64,000 bases of DNA from Cohnella rhizosphaerae (GTDB taxonomy: Bacteria > Bacillota > Bacilli > Paenibacillales > Paenibacillaceae), in assembly GCF_029525575.1 (NCBI RefSeq), contig NZ_JAPDIA010000007.1, positions 682,001 to 746,000 on the forward strand, written 5' to 3'. Position 1 is the first letter of the stretch; each line of letters opens with the position of its first letter. Under the pieces are notes generated by a model that was not told where the DNA came from, ran no database searches, and saw only the letters and a program-made list of their open reading frames with translations. The position numbers were made by a program, and so were the translations under genes. Positions 38,299 through 48,349 of the stretch are shown one piece after another.

Positions 38299-39141
38299 AT
38301 GCCGGACGACAACCAAAAAGCGCTTGGAGAACTGGTGGATTCGATGGGACTGCTGCACGATATCGTCGCGCTGCGGAGGCGGCTGCACGAGGAGGGATAT
38401 TTGTTTTTCAGAGGCCTGCTGGACGCGGACGAGCTGCTCGCCATTCGCGAGGACATGCTGAAGCTGGCCGACGAAGCCGGCTTCGTGAACCGCGACAGAC
38501 CGCTGCCGGCGGGCATCTATTCGGGGCAAACGTTCCCGGCTTCCCGCAAGTTCGAGACGTCGCCGCTCTACCGCAAGATCTTGGAGCTGCCCCGGTTCAA
38601 TGCCTTCGGCCGCAACCCCGTGCTGACGCTGCTGTACGGTGGCCTGCTGGACGGCCCCATCCTGGAGCACCGTAGGCGGATCGGCCGCATTACGTTCCCG
38701 CAGAGCTTCAAAAACACGACGCCTCCGCACCAGGACTACTTTTATATTAAAGGAACGCCCGATACGTACACCTGCTGGATCGCCGCAGGCGACTGTCCTG
38801 CCGAGCTGGGCGGCCTTGCGGTCATGCCGCGCACGAACCATCTGGGCTATATCGAGCACGAGCCGATGCCGGGCACCGGCGGCCACGGCGTACCGCACGA
38901 CAAATGCGAAGCGCTCGGACTGCCCTGGCTGACGACCGACTTCAAGACCGGCGACCTGCTCCTTTTCCACGGGCTGACCTTGCACAAGGCGCTGGACAAC
39001 CGGACCGAGGACCGGCTGCGCGTCTCGCTCGAATTCAGGTACCAACGCGCGGAGGACCCGATCGATCCGTCGTCGCAGCAGTATCACATGCATGGGGCAT
39101 TCGAAACGGAAGAGGCGCCGGAGGTCAAGCAGACCCAATAG
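38299..39141 (+). CDS. Phytanoyl-CoA dioxygenase (PhyH) family protein, copy 1
   Basis: Fe(II)/2-oxoglutarate-dependent oxygenase of 280 residues. The iron ligands appear as HQDYFY (His, Asp) and FHGLTLHKALDN (His), with the 2-oxoglutarate Arg in DRLRVSLEFRYQ. The start ATG at 38299 is preceded by AGGAGGAGG; the frame is open upstream without similarity. Bacterial members hydroxylate varied small molecules, and the substrate is not shown. Its divergent AraC neighbour suggests induction by the substrate. Confidence 0.88.
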   Translation: MPDDNQKALGELVDSMGLLHDIVALRRRLHEEGYLFFRGLLDADELLAIREDMLKLADEAGFVNRDRPLPAGIYSGQTFPASRKFETSPLYRKILELPRFNAFGRNPVLTLLYGGLLDGPILEHRRRIGRITFPQSFKNTTPPHQDYFYIKGTPDTYTCWIAAGDCPAELGGLAVMPRTNHLGYIEHEPMPGTGGHGVPHDKCEALGLPWLTTDFKTGDLLLFHGLTLHKALDNRTEDRLRVSLEFRYQRAEDPIDPSSQQYHMHGAFETEEAPEVKQTQ

Positions 39142-39214
39142 GACTCCGGCGAAACGAGCGGCGGCAGGCGAATGCGCGTCCCGGCGCTTAGCCGACGAAC
39201 AGCCCGACAGTCCA

Positions 39215-39280
39215 ACAGCCGTGCAACGGTCTTTCGCCGCAATGGGCGATACCGGCGCACGGCTGTCGCGTTCGTTTTAT
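39215..39280 (+). terminator. Terminator after PhyH copy 1
   Basis: ACAGCCGTGC pairs perfectly with GCACGGCTGT around an inner CGGT/ACCG hairpin, followed by CGCGTTCGTTTTAT. Confidence 0.75.
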
Positions 39281-39405
39281 CGATTGGCTGCCGTGCCTCG
39301 CGCAACTTCACGCGCGAGGCGCGGCGCCGCATGTCGGCCGTCAGCCTCACAAGCGTCCCGGCTCAAACTGGCCGTCAGCCTCACGAGCGTCCCGGCGCTT
39401 GCCGA

Positions 39406-40236
39406 TCAGCACTCCGCTCCGGTCAGCTCGTTGGTGAAGACGCGCTTGTACTCCTGCGGCGACATCTTATCGGACGTCTCCAGGGCGTAGTGGAACTGGA
39501 GGGCGCGCCTGCGCTTGTCGGACGTGTTGTTGGGGGTGCCGTGGAAGAGCAGGCCGTGGAAAAAGAGGGCGCCGCCCGGCGCGAGGGGCACGGCGACATC
39601 GCGCTCGACGGGCACCGCCTCGTCGCAGAGCTGCCAGTCGCGAACGGCGTAATGCGGCACGGCGCCGGACATTTGCGAGCGCGGGATGACGTGCATGCAG
39701 CCGTTGTCCAATCCGGCCGCATCGAGCGCGATCCAGACGCCGACGACCGCCTGGTGGAACGCCAGCGGGCCGTACGCCATGTCCTGGTGCCACGGCTTTT
39801 CCCCGCCGCCCGTGGGCGGCTTCAGCAGCGCCATATCCTGCACAAGCTTCGCTTTGCCCCCGAGCAGCTTCTCGACGACGGACAGGATGTTGGGATGGTA
39901 AGCCATGGCGCGCAGCTGTTCGTCGTGTCCGACGAACTCGTATACCTTCCGGACGGCGAGCTCCCGCTCTGTGTCATCCTTCAGCTCGCGCTGCGGTTTC
40001 GTGAATTGGACCTTCGCCTGCGTGTCCGGATCAAAAATAATGCGCTCGATGGCATCGGACGATGCCAACACCTCGGCGGCGCTCAGGATGTCGGATACGG
40101 CGATGAAGCCTTGCGTGCGGTAATGAAGATAATCTTCGTCGAGAAGGCTATCGATTCCCTGCAGCGCGGCGTGAATCCCGCGGTGCTTGTACAGCTTTTC
40201 GTTGATTTCCTGCGGATCGAGCGGTTTGAGGCTCAT
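39406..40236 (-). CDS. Phytanoyl-CoA dioxygenase (PhyH) family protein, copy 2
   Basis: Fe(II)/2-oxoglutarate-dependent oxygenase of 276 residues. Iron motif WHQDMAYGPLAFHQ (His, Asp), second His in LLFHGTPNNTSDKRRRALQFHY, which also carries the co-substrate Arg. The start ATG at 40236 follows AAGGAGTG. It is only distantly similar to copy 1 (motif level), so it is not a recent duplicate. It is divergent from the AraC gene starting at 40440. Confidence 0.9.
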   Translation of the reverse strand: MSLKPLDPQEINEKLYKHRGIHAALQGIDSLLDEDYLHYRTQGFIAVSDILSAAEVLASSDAIERIIFDPDTQAKVQFTKPQRELKDDTERELAVRKVYEFVGHDEQLRAMAYHPNILSVVEKLLGGKAKLVQDMALLKPPTGGGEKPWHQDMAYGPLAFHQAVVGVWIALDAAGLDNGCMHVIPRSQMSGAVPHYAVRDWQLCDEAVPVERDVAVPLAPGGALFFHGLLFHGTPNNTSDKRRRALQFHYALETSDKMSPQEYKRVFTNELTGAEC

Positions 40237-40439
40237 CGCGATCACTCCTTTTGGTCTTTGCAGCCAGTATAGCGGCTCGCCGGAAACGCCGGAATGGAGC
40301 GAGCGGAGCCGATTTGTATGAAAACGCGACGCATGAAATTATTCCGCGGGAGGTCTTCACGTTCTCGCGGGCTTCGGTATAATGTTAGGCAAAGGACGAA
40401 CCTCGCACGCCCAATGGCGGCGCGGAAAGGAGCGGCGCC

Positions 40440-41307
40440 ATGGAATGGGGAGCCAACGAGGAACAGCCGGCATTCCGGGACGCCCGTCCGCTGCACGGCG
40501 TCGCGTTCGAACCGGGCCGGATCATGGGCAAGGCGCGCTGCGAGCCGGGCTGGAGCTGGCACGTGCAGGCGATGCCGGATTACGATTTTTGGCATGTGCT
40601 CGCGGGAACGGGCAGCATGACCGTCAACGGCATCCGATACCCGGTTGTCCCCGGATGTTGCTTCACGCTGCGCCCGGGCGATCGGATCGACGTGGAGCAG
40701 CACCCGGACGACCGGCTGACGGTCATCTATTGCCATTTTCGCGTGGCTGTCGACGACGAGAAGGCCGGCAGCTTCCCGCCCCCGCGCCGGCGGGTGGATG
40801 TACGCGACGGGGCGCGCTTCGAGGCGCTCATGGGCAGATTGCTGGAGCTGCGCGACATGCCGCCGCTCTGGTCGGAGGTCGAATTCGACTATACGGTCAA
40901 GCTGCTCCTGCTGGAGCTGTACCGGAGCGAGCGGGAGACGCAGCCCGCCGGCAGGGCGTCCGTTCGCCATCGGGAACTGGTGCGGAGAGCCAGCGATTCG
41001 CTCCGGCAAGGCGCATGGGCGGAGGCCGATCTTGAGGCGGTGGCCGCGGAGGCCGGCGTCTCGCAGCGATACTTGAGCCAGCTGTTCAAACGTCACACCG
41101 GCCGGACGCTGAAGTCCTATGCGGCGGCGCTGCGCATGGAACGGGCACGGCTTGCTGCTGGCGGAGTCCGACATGCCGGTCACGCGGATCGCGGAGGCGC
41201 TGGGCTATGCCGATTTGTATTCGTTCAGCAAGCTGTTCAAGGCTTACGCCGGGACATCGCCGAGCGGCTACCGCAAGCGCGCCCCGGCGGCCGTGCCGTT
41301 GGAATAG
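40440..41307 (+). CDS. AraC-family transcriptional regulator (frameshifted)
   Basis: Regulator of 288 residues after repair: cupin sensor (YDFWHVLAGTGSMTVNGIRYPV, CCFTLRPGDRIDVEQHPDD) and AraC DNA-binding region (LEAVAAEAGVSQRYLSQLFKRHTGRTLKSY, then MPVTRIAEALGYADLYSFSKLFKAYAG). The break at about 41152-41153 is one extra T in a TT, not a long run; repair gives ERARLLLAESDMPV. AAAGGAG precedes the ATG at 40440. Divergent from PhyH copy 2, its likely target. Confidence 0.88.
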
Positions 41308-41323
41308 CGAGCGTCGCCCTATT

Positions 41324-41337
41324 TGCAAGCGGTTGCA
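41324..41337 (+). promoter_or_regulatory. LacI/CcpA-type operator-like palindrome
   Basis: TGCAAGCGGTTGCA, an inverted repeat matching the cre consensus at 11 of 14 positions, 35 bp before the response-regulator start and just after the AraC gene. Confidence 0.5.
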
Positions 41338-41372
41338 GTTCATAGGACGTAGCCGGGAAGGAGGAATAGGCC

Positions 41373-43014
41373 GTGAAAATGACGGTCGTGGTCATCGACG
41401 ACAAGCCACTGATCTTGCAATCGATCGTGCGTACCGTGAACTGGGAGCGCCTGGGCTGCACCGTCGTCGGGCAGGCGATGGACGGCGTCGAAGGCAAGCG
41501 GGTGATCGACGAGTGCCGTCCCGATCTGTTGATTACGGACATCAAGATTCCGGGCGTCAGCGGACTGGAGCTCGCCGCGCACATGCATGCGGAGCTGCCG
41601 CTCTCCAAGACGATCCTCATCACCGGCTACCAGGACTTCGAGTTCGCCAAGCGGGCGGTCAGCATCGGCGTGAAGGAGATCGTGGTGAAGCCGATCCGCA
41701 ACGACGAGCTGGAGCGCGTCATCGGACAGGCGGTGGACGAGATCGCCGGAGAGCGGGAGGAACTGTCCCGGCGGGCCGAACGCGAGGAGGCGTACAGCCG
41801 GCTGTCGGAGCGGCATCAGAGCACGCTGCCCACGTTGCGCAGCAAGCTGGTGTCCGAGCTGATCGCGGGCGGCGGGCCGGACCGGGACGAGCTCGCGAAC
41901 AACGCGGCGGAGCTCGGCGTGGCCTGCAGCCGCTGCGCCGTCGTCATCGTCCGTTCGAAGCGCGCTTCCGACGCCGCGCGGGGGGACCGCAGCCAGCGCA
42001 TCGATCCGCGCCTGCGGGACGAAGTGGCGGCGCTGGCGAGGGCGGCCGCGGAGAGGCGCGACTTCGAGACGATCGACGGCGGGGTGCGCGACGACCTCGC
42101 GCTCGCCTGCCTGTTCCCGAAGCCGCTCACGCCGCGGGAGCTGCGGATGAAGCTGCAGAGCTTTTGCCACGACCTGATCGAGCTGGCCAGAGAGCGCCGC
42201 GGCTTGTCGTGCTGCATGGCGGTCAGCCAGACGTACAAGCGGCTGGAGGAGCTCGGCGAAGCGTTCGCCGAAGCCTCGGCGCTGATGGAGACGAGCTTCT
42301 TCCGCACCGAGGAGCCCGTCCTGCTGCCGGCTCCAGAGGAATCGGGGACGGAAGGCGGCAGGTTCGCGATCGTCCGGGACCTGGAGACATTCAACCGGAT
42401 GCTGGAGCAATCGACGGCCGAGGAGATGGGCGGACACCTGGAGCGGTTTCTGGCGCGCGTCCAGCTGTACAGCGAGGGCAATATCCGGGTCGCGAAGGGC
42501 TTGCTGTCCGAGATCTGCCTGGCCGCCGCGCGCTACTATTACCGGACGACGGGGGGACGAGCTCGGCTTCGGCAAGAGCATCGACGAGATGCTGGAGGAC
42601 GTGTACCGGCTGTCGGACATGAAGGAAGCCTCCGAGTACGTGGCGGCCCTGATCCGGACGGTCAAGGACAAGCTGGACGGCGGAGACAAGGACTACAGCC
42701 TCGTCGTGAAGAAGTCGATCGACTACATCAACGCGCATTTCGCCGAGACGATCAGCCTGACCTCGCTCGCCGACCACTTCGGTCTCAGCTCGGGGTATCT
42801 CAGCCGCCTGCTGCGGGCGGAGACCGGGATCAACTTCGTCGATCTGGTGGTGAAGGCGAGGATCGAGGCGGCCAAGCGCCTGCTGCGCGATCCGAGGCTC
42901 AAGGTGAACGAGGTCGGCGAGATGGTCGGGTACAAGGAGTACGCCTACTTTTACCAAGTGTTCAAGAAGGTCGAGGGCGTATCGCCCAAAGAGTACAAGA
43001 ACCGCAGCGAATGA
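41373..43014 (+). CDS. YesN-type response regulator (REC-AraC, frameshifted)
   Basis: Regulator of 546 residues after repair. Receiver: VVVIDDKPLI, phospho-acceptor Asp56 in LLITDIKIPGVSG, Lys in KEIVVKPI. A long middle region is followed by two AraC helix-turn-helix motifs (ETISLTSLADHFGLSSGYLSRLLR and KVNEVGEMVGYKEYAYFYQVFKK). A G6 run at 42551-42556 holds one extra base; unrepaired, the frame reads on into the next gene and gives a false 920-residue fusion with GH105. GGAGG precedes the start. It probably activates the polysaccharide locus together with the kinase at 44148. Confidence 0.9.
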
Positions 43015-43052
43015 TTCGTTTAGAAGCCGCACAGTCGGGGGGAGGAAAGGCG

Positions 43053-44135
43053 ATGGCGTCCGTGCAACCGGAGAGAGCGGAGCTCGAGGACCTGATCGGC
43101 AAGGTCGTCGCGGGCATGCAGCGGCTGGAGATCGCGATCGAGGAGGATACGCCGGTCAGCATCATTTCGATGGAGGAGTGGGACTGGTCGCAGGGAGTCG
43201 GCTTGTTCTCGCTTTACTTGTATTACAAAAATACGGGCGACGACAGCATGCTGGCTTATCTGACAAGGTGGTTCGACGATCGCATCCGGGAAGGGCTGCC
43301 GCCCAAAAACGTCAATACGATGTGTCCGCTGCTGACGCTGAGCTACCTGTACGAGGAGACGCGCAATCCCGAATATCTGGCCGTCTGCGAGGAATGGGCC
43401 AGCTATGCGGCCGAGGAGATGCCGCGCACGCGGGAGTTCGGCATCGCCCACTCGACGCTGGACGGGCTGAACGCCGAGGAGCTGCGGAGCGAGACGTTGT
43501 ATATGACCGTGCTGTTCCTGGGGCGCATGGGGATGGCGATGAAGCAGGAGCATTACGTGCAGGAGAGCGTACGCCAGTTTCTCGTCCATCTGAAGTATCT
43601 GACCGACCGGGAGACGGGGCTGTTTTATCACGGTTGGTCGTTCGAACGACGGGACCACTACGCGGGCGCGCTCTGGGGAAGGGGCAACGCTTGGTACATG
43701 GCGGGCCTGGTCGATTATCTCGATATCGTCGAGCTTCCGCTCGGCATCGAGATGTACCTGATCGCGTCGATGGAGCAGCAAGTCCGCCAGCTCGTAAAAT
43801 GGCAGACCGACGGCGGCATGTGGCGCACGCTGCTCGACGATCCGGACAGCTACGAAGAGACGTCGGCGTCGGCCGGCTTCGCTTACGGCATTTTGAAGGC
43901 AGCGCGCAAAGGTTATATCAGCGAAGAATACCGCGCCGCCGGCATGGCCGCGATGCGTGCCGTCATCCGGCAGATCGATGCCGTGGGGCGGGTGCAGGGC
44001 GTGTCTTACGGTACGCGGCTCGGGACGACCAAGTCTTTTTACCGGACCGTACCGCGATGCCCGATGCCCTACGGCCAGTCGATGGCGCTGCTCATGCTGG
44101 TGGAAGGGCTTCACCATGTCGACGATCCGCAATAA
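43053..44135 (+). CDS. GH105/GH88-like unsaturated uronyl hydrolase, copy 1 (catalytic Asp replaced)
   Basis: Predicted cytoplasmic alpha/alpha-toroid hydrolase of 360 residues that would remove a 4,5-unsaturated uronic acid from lyase products. Signature segments: DWSQGVGLFSLYLYYK, FYHGWSF and LWGRGNAWYMAGLVDYLD. The position of the YteR-type catalytic Asp (WxDTLYM) is RSETLYM here, with Glu147 in place of Asp; the paralogue at 50096 has WDDTLYM. So this copy may have altered or no activity. No signal peptide. Start ATG at 43053 after GGGGGAGGAAAGG. Inserted between the regulator and kinase genes. Confidence 0.88.
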   Translation: MASVQPERAELEDLIGKVVAGMQRLEIAIEEDTPVSIISMEEWDWSQGVGLFSLYLYYKNTGDDSMLAYLTRWFDDRIREGLPPKNVNTMCPLLTLSYLYEETRNPEYLAVCEEWASYAAEEMPRTREFGIAHSTLDGLNAEELRSETLYMTVLFLGRMGMAMKQEHYVQESVRQFLVHLKYLTDRETGLFYHGWSFERRDHYAGALWGRGNAWYMAGLVDYLDIVELPLGIEMYLIASMEQQVRQLVKWQTDGGMWRTLLDDPDSYEETSASAGFAYGILKAARKGYISEEYRAAGMAAMRAVIRQIDAVGRVQGVSYGTRLGTTKSFYRTVPRCPMPYGQSMALLMLVEGLHHVDDPQ

Positions 44136-44147
44136 CGACGGGGGACG

Positions 44148-45935
44148 GTGAACGCGATGCGCAGCATCAGGCGCCTGTATGCGGACGCGAAGCTCAGGAC
44201 GAAGTTCCTGCTGGCGTTCACGGTTATCGTCATGATCACGGTATCGCTCATCAGCGGCATCAACTATTTCGTATCGCTCGGCGTCATCAAGCGCAATTCC
44301 GGCGAATTTTCGCAATATCTGATCGGCCAGATCGGCATCAACGTCGACAAGCTGACGACGGACGTCGAGCAGGCGGCCTTCCAGCAGTTCCGCAACTCCT
44401 CGCTCAGCCAGACGCTCAGCCGGGAGCCGGACAGCGAAGCGGAGGCGTACGCGCGGAACCGGTACATCAGCGACTTTTTGAGCGATCTCTTGTTCTTTGA
44501 AGACTACTACCGGTCCGTCTCCATTCTGGATGCCGCGGGCCGGCCGTATTCCATCAAGCGCAAGGCCGTGAAGGACAACGAGGACCTGATGGCGCGGATC
44601 GATCTGGCGCAGGTCCGGGAGATGCGCGGGCGGGCGCTCTGGGTCAGGGACGGAGAGGATACCCTGTATATGGCGAAGGCGCTGTACGATATCGAGACGT
44701 CGCGCTATGTCGGGGTCATCGCGATCGGCCTGGAGAGCGACTACGTCGGCGATATCCTGGCGAACGTCCAGAATCTGATGGATGGGGACGTCCTCATCCT
44801 GAACGAGTTCGACCAGCTGTTCGTCTCGGGCGCGCTTAGCGGCGCGGCCGAGCATTATCTGGATCAGCACTTGTACTTGTCCGGCAAGGCGAAGAGCGAC
44901 TTCGAGTACGCCGGCAAGCATTATATCTCGAGCGTCCTGTCCACGGATTACGACAAGTGGAAAATCGTGCAGATTATCGACGTAGGCCGTCTTACGCGCG
45001 GGACCGAGAGTCTCAAGTACTGGACGATCGGCACGCTGCTGGCCGCGCTGCTGCTGGCCTTTCTCATGGCCGCCCGAATCTCCAAAAGCATCACCGCGAA
45101 CATCCGCTTGCTGCTCCACAGCATGTCCAAGTTCACGCTCGACTCCAAGCACGAGATCATCGTCCCCCGCAGCCGCGACGAGGTCGGCATGCTGGCCGCC
45201 AGGTTCAACTCGATGGCCGAGAAGATCGACGATCTGTTCCACTCCGTCTATCGCGAGAAGATGCTCGTCCAGCAGGCCGAATACCGTTCGCTGCAGCTCG
45301 ACTACAAAGCGCTGCAGGCGCAGATGAACCCTCACTTTCTGTACAACACGCTCGAGACGATCTACAGCATGGCCAAGCTCAAAGGCGAGGAGGAGATCGG
45401 CGAGCTGATCTACCTGCTCGGCAGGCTGCTGCGCGAGAGTCTCGGCAAAAAGGGCGACGATATCACGCTCGGCGAGGAGCTCGAATTCGTCGGCAGGTAC
45501 CTCGCCATCCATCAGATCATATACGGCGATCGCATCGAGGTGCGGATCGACGACGACCCGGCGCTGGCCGAGTGCCGCGTCCCGAAGTTCATCCTCCAGC
45601 CGCTTGCCGAGAACGCGATCGTGCACGGCATCGAGGAAAAGCCGGGCAAGGCGCTGATTCGCATCGCCTGCCGGGCGGAGAACGGGGACCTCGTGCTCGA
45701 AGTGTCGGACAACGGCGTAGGCATGGAGCGGGAAAAGGTGGAGCGGCTGCTACGGCCCGAGCTGTACGGCGATACGGGAGAGAGCTCGGGCAAGCATACC
45801 AACGTGGGCGTCATCAGCGTGCACAAGCGCATCCGCATCCTGCACGGCGACGCCTACGGACTGTCCATCGCGAGCCGCCCCGGTGAAGGAACGACCGTGA
45901 CCGTCAGGCTGCCGGCCGTAAGGCGGGACGAGTAG
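44148..45935 (+). CDS. YesM-type sensor histidine kinase
   Basis: Membrane kinase of 595 residues, no frameshift. Transmembrane helix at about 20-42, extracellular sensor of about 260 residues, second helix (YWTIGTLLAALLLAFLMAA), HAMP, then QMNPHFLYNTLETIYSMAKL with the phospho-acceptor His and the ATPase motifs ENAIVHG, VSDNGVGM and GVISVHKRI. GTG start at 44148, with an alternative ATG nine bases later. It pairs functionally with the REC-AraC regulator two genes upstream; the ligand is presumably the imported or surface oligosaccharide. Confidence 0.93.
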   Translation: MNAMRSIRRLYADAKLRTKFLLAFTVIVMITVSLISGINYFVSLGVIKRNSGEFSQYLIGQIGINVDKLTTDVEQAAFQQFRNSSLSQTLSREPDSEAEAYARNRYISDFLSDLLFFEDYYRSVSILDAAGRPYSIKRKAVKDNEDLMARIDLAQVREMRGRALWVRDGEDTLYMAKALYDIETSRYVGVIAIGLESDYVGDILANVQNLMDGDVLILNEFDQLFVSGALSGAAEHYLDQHLYLSGKAKSDFEYAGKHYISSVLSTDYDKWKIVQIIDVGRLTRGTESLKYWTIGTLLAALLLAFLMAARISKSITANIRLLLHSMSKFTLDSKHEIIVPRSRDEVGMLAARFNSMAEKIDDLFHSVYREKMLVQQAEYRSLQLDYKALQAQMNPHFLYNTLETIYSMAKLKGEEEIGELIYLLGRLLRESLGKKGDDITLGEELEFVGRYLAIHQIIYGDRIEVRIDDDPALAECRVPKFILQPLAENAIVHGIEEKPGKALIRIACRAENGDLVLEVSDNGVGMEREKVERLLRPELYGDTGESSGKHTNVGVISVHKRIRILHGDAYGLSIASRPGEGTTVTVRLPAVRRDE

Positions 45936-45945
45936 GCAGAGACGG

Positions 45946-46236
45946 GGAGATAAGTGCATTAGGGCACTATCGACCCCATCTAACCGCTCAATTGCCAGGA
46001 GATAAGCTCATTTGGGCATTATCGTCCCTATCAAACCGCTCAATTGCCAGGAGATAAGCGCATTTGGGCACTATCGCACCCCTCTAACCGCTCAATTGCC
46101 AGGAGATAAGCGCATTTGGGCATTATCGCACCCATCAAACCGCCCGATTGCCAGGAGATAAGCGCATTTTGGCACCATCGCATCCATCAAACCGCTCAAA
46201 GCCCCGGAGATAAGCGCATTTGGGCACTATCGTCCC
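45946..46236. repeat. Tandem array C: six copies of a 52-bp unit
   Basis: Copies start (GGAGATAAG) at 45946, 45998, 46050, 46102, 46154 and 46206, exactly 52 bp apart; the sixth is partial. Unit: GGAGATAAGCGCATTTGGGC, then ACTATCGCACCCATCAAACC, then GCTCAATTGCCA. It begins ten bases after the kinase stop codon and ends about 80 bp before the heparinase-gene promoter region. Units differ at scattered positions but never in length. Confidence 0.96.
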
Positions 46237-46291
46237 GCCACGCTCCCGTTTCCATGTTCCCCGCCCGCCGCCCCGAAGTCAAAATAGCTAA

Positions 46292-46327
46292 TATAATCGC
46301 AAAATCACCCCATAGTAAGCGCTTCCG
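46292..46327 (+). promoter_or_regulatory. -10 element and cre-like operator before heparinase-type gene
   Basis: TATAAT (46292-46297) has no good -35; AGTAAGCGCTTCCG (46314-46327) matches the cre consensus at 11 of 14 positions and would cover the early transcribed region. Confidence 0.5.
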
Positions 46328-46455
46328 CCAATTGCGACAATAAACATGCGACAGACGCGGCCCCGAGCCCGCCCCGCCGACCGCCGCGGAGCGGCCCGGG
46401 GCCGCGCCCGTCGAATCGCCTTGCCGGCGCAAGGCTATCCGAAGGAGTGCAGCCG

Positions 46456-48349
46456 ATGACGAACCGCACGAAGAAGATGGTGGAGGATTGGCAGGCGGTA
46501 AGGGAAAAGATCGCGAGCTTCGACTGGGCACGCGGAATCGTCGACGGCTTCAAGCCGGATACCGACTGGTGGGTTGCAAACTATGCCGACGATGCCTCGC
46601 GCGTCGCGGGCTGGGGACATCATTATTTTTGCGACAAATGCTTCGCCGCGCTGATATTCGATCCCGGCAAGCCCGGCGAGCACCGCTGCAGCGGCTGCGG
46701 CGAGCTCCGGATCGCTCAGGAAGCCGACGACGCCTGGTGCTATATATACAGAACTTCGGCTTGCACCCAAGTGTTTCACGCGGCCGTGCTCTACAACCTG
46801 TACGGCGACCCGGCCTATCTTTCGTTTATCGGCAAAGTCCTCGGCTTCCTGTGCGATCACTACGGCAGCTTCGAAGTGCGCACGCCTCCCGGCCAGGAGG
46901 GCAAATTCACGGGTTGCGACTTGACGGACGGCGTGGCCGTCATCTGGCTGCTTAACGGCATGGAGCTGGTCAAGGGATCGTTCACGGACGAAGAGATGGA
47001 GCATTACAAGCAGACCTTCTTCATTCCGGAGGCGGCCTTTCTCATCGAGAAGGTGGGGGGTTACGCCCAACATCATCTGCTGGATGAAAGCGGCGGCGGG
47101 CATGATCGGCCTGTTTTTCGGCGAAACGATCTGGTGCGAACGGGCCGCCGAAGGCGAGCACGGCATCAAGCGCAAGCTGGCGGAGGGCCTGCTGCCGGAG
47201 GGTTTCTGGTACGAAGCTTCCTTCCACTACCATTTCTACTGCGCCGAAGGAATGACCTATTACCTCGCGTTTTGCAAATTGTACGGCTACGACTTCCCGA
47301 TCCTCGAGGACGCGCTGCTGCGGATGTACCGGTACCCGGTCAAGTACGCCTTCGCGAGCGGCGAATTTCCGAATCCGAACGACGGCTGGCCGCTGCTGCG
47401 GTTCGGCAACTACGCCCACCAATACGAGTGGATCCGCGCCGTGCAGGATGAAGCGCCGTTCCGCTACGCGTTGTCGCGCAGCTACGACGAGCCGAACAAG
47501 GCGCATCCGGGCGCCAATATCGGCGGTCTCGCGCGGCTGCTGTTCGGCCGGGATTGGGAAAACGAGCGCTTCGACGACGTGCGGGCCGGAAGCGGTCTTC
47601 CGGACGGAACGTCCCGCTACGACAAGGATATTTACTTCGCGCAGCTGCATGCCGGGGAGGCGTCGGTTTTTCTCAAGTACGGCTATGTCATCGAGGGGCA
47701 TGCGCACGCGGATATCATGGACTTCGAGCTGTTCGTAAAAGACGAGATCGTGTCGCGGGACCCTTCCAACAGCGGGTACGGATCGGCACTCTTCAGGGAG
47801 TGGCAGCGCAAAACGATCGCGCACAACTCGCTGATGGTCGACCGGCGCAACCAACCGAACCGTCCGAACGGCCGCATGGACCGGTTCGATGCGCAGCGCA
47901 ACCTGTGCGCGGTATCCGCGGACGACGTGTATCCGGGCATCGGATTTGCGCGTACGCTGCGGCTGGAGGCGGACAGGCTGCACGACGCGTTCGAGGTCAG
48001 GCCCGCTGCCGGGCACGAAGGCGTGCACGAATTCGACTGGCTGTTCCACTGCGCGGGCGCGTTCAGCTCTGCGCTTGCCTTCGAACCTTGCGATCCGCCG
48101 GGCGTCGAGGACGGCTATTCGCTCATGCTGGAGACGGCGCGCTGCGACGTCGACGGCGACTGGGAGGCGGTCTGGACGCTCGCCGACAAGCGGGTCACGC
48201 TCCGGATGACGGGAGAGGCCGGCACCGTCGTCTATCTGTTCAAGGGCTACGAGCATCGGCTCGACAAGCTGCGTTGGGGCGTGCTGGTCCGGCGGACGGG
48301 CCGGGAAGCGAAGTATCTGGCGACCTATAGTTGGCAGACGGAGGGTTGA
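46456..48349 (+). CDS. Heparinase II/III-family polysaccharide lyase-like protein (frameshifted)
   Basis: Protein of 630 residues after repair, without a signal peptide. N-terminal alpha/alpha toroid (WVANYADDASRVAGWGHHYFC, a CxxC pair of zinc type FCDKC/RCSGCGE, and EASFHYHFYCAEGMTYY), then the Hepar_II_III beta-sandwich domain with KYGYVIEGHAHADIMDFEL, whose His and Tyr are usual catalytic or metal residues, and FREWQRKTIAHNSLMVD. A G6 run at 47055-47060 has one extra base; repair gives VTPNIICWMKAAAGMIGLFFGE. Cytoplasmic location implies it cuts imported uronic-acid oligosaccharides, producing unsaturated ends for the GH105 enzymes. AAGGAG eight bases before ATG. Confidence 0.87.

Noticed and set aside
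41373..44135. Fusion of a response regulator to GH105
   Set aside because: It arises only because one extra G in the 42551 run returns the frame to that of the next gene; the AraC domain in the other frame ends at its own stop and GH105 has its own start and ribosome site.
43020..45626. Open frame of 868 codons on the minus strand
   Set aside because: Antisense to GH105 copy 1 and the sensor kinase, no ribosome site, composition rich in Arg, Gln and Asp with no domain.
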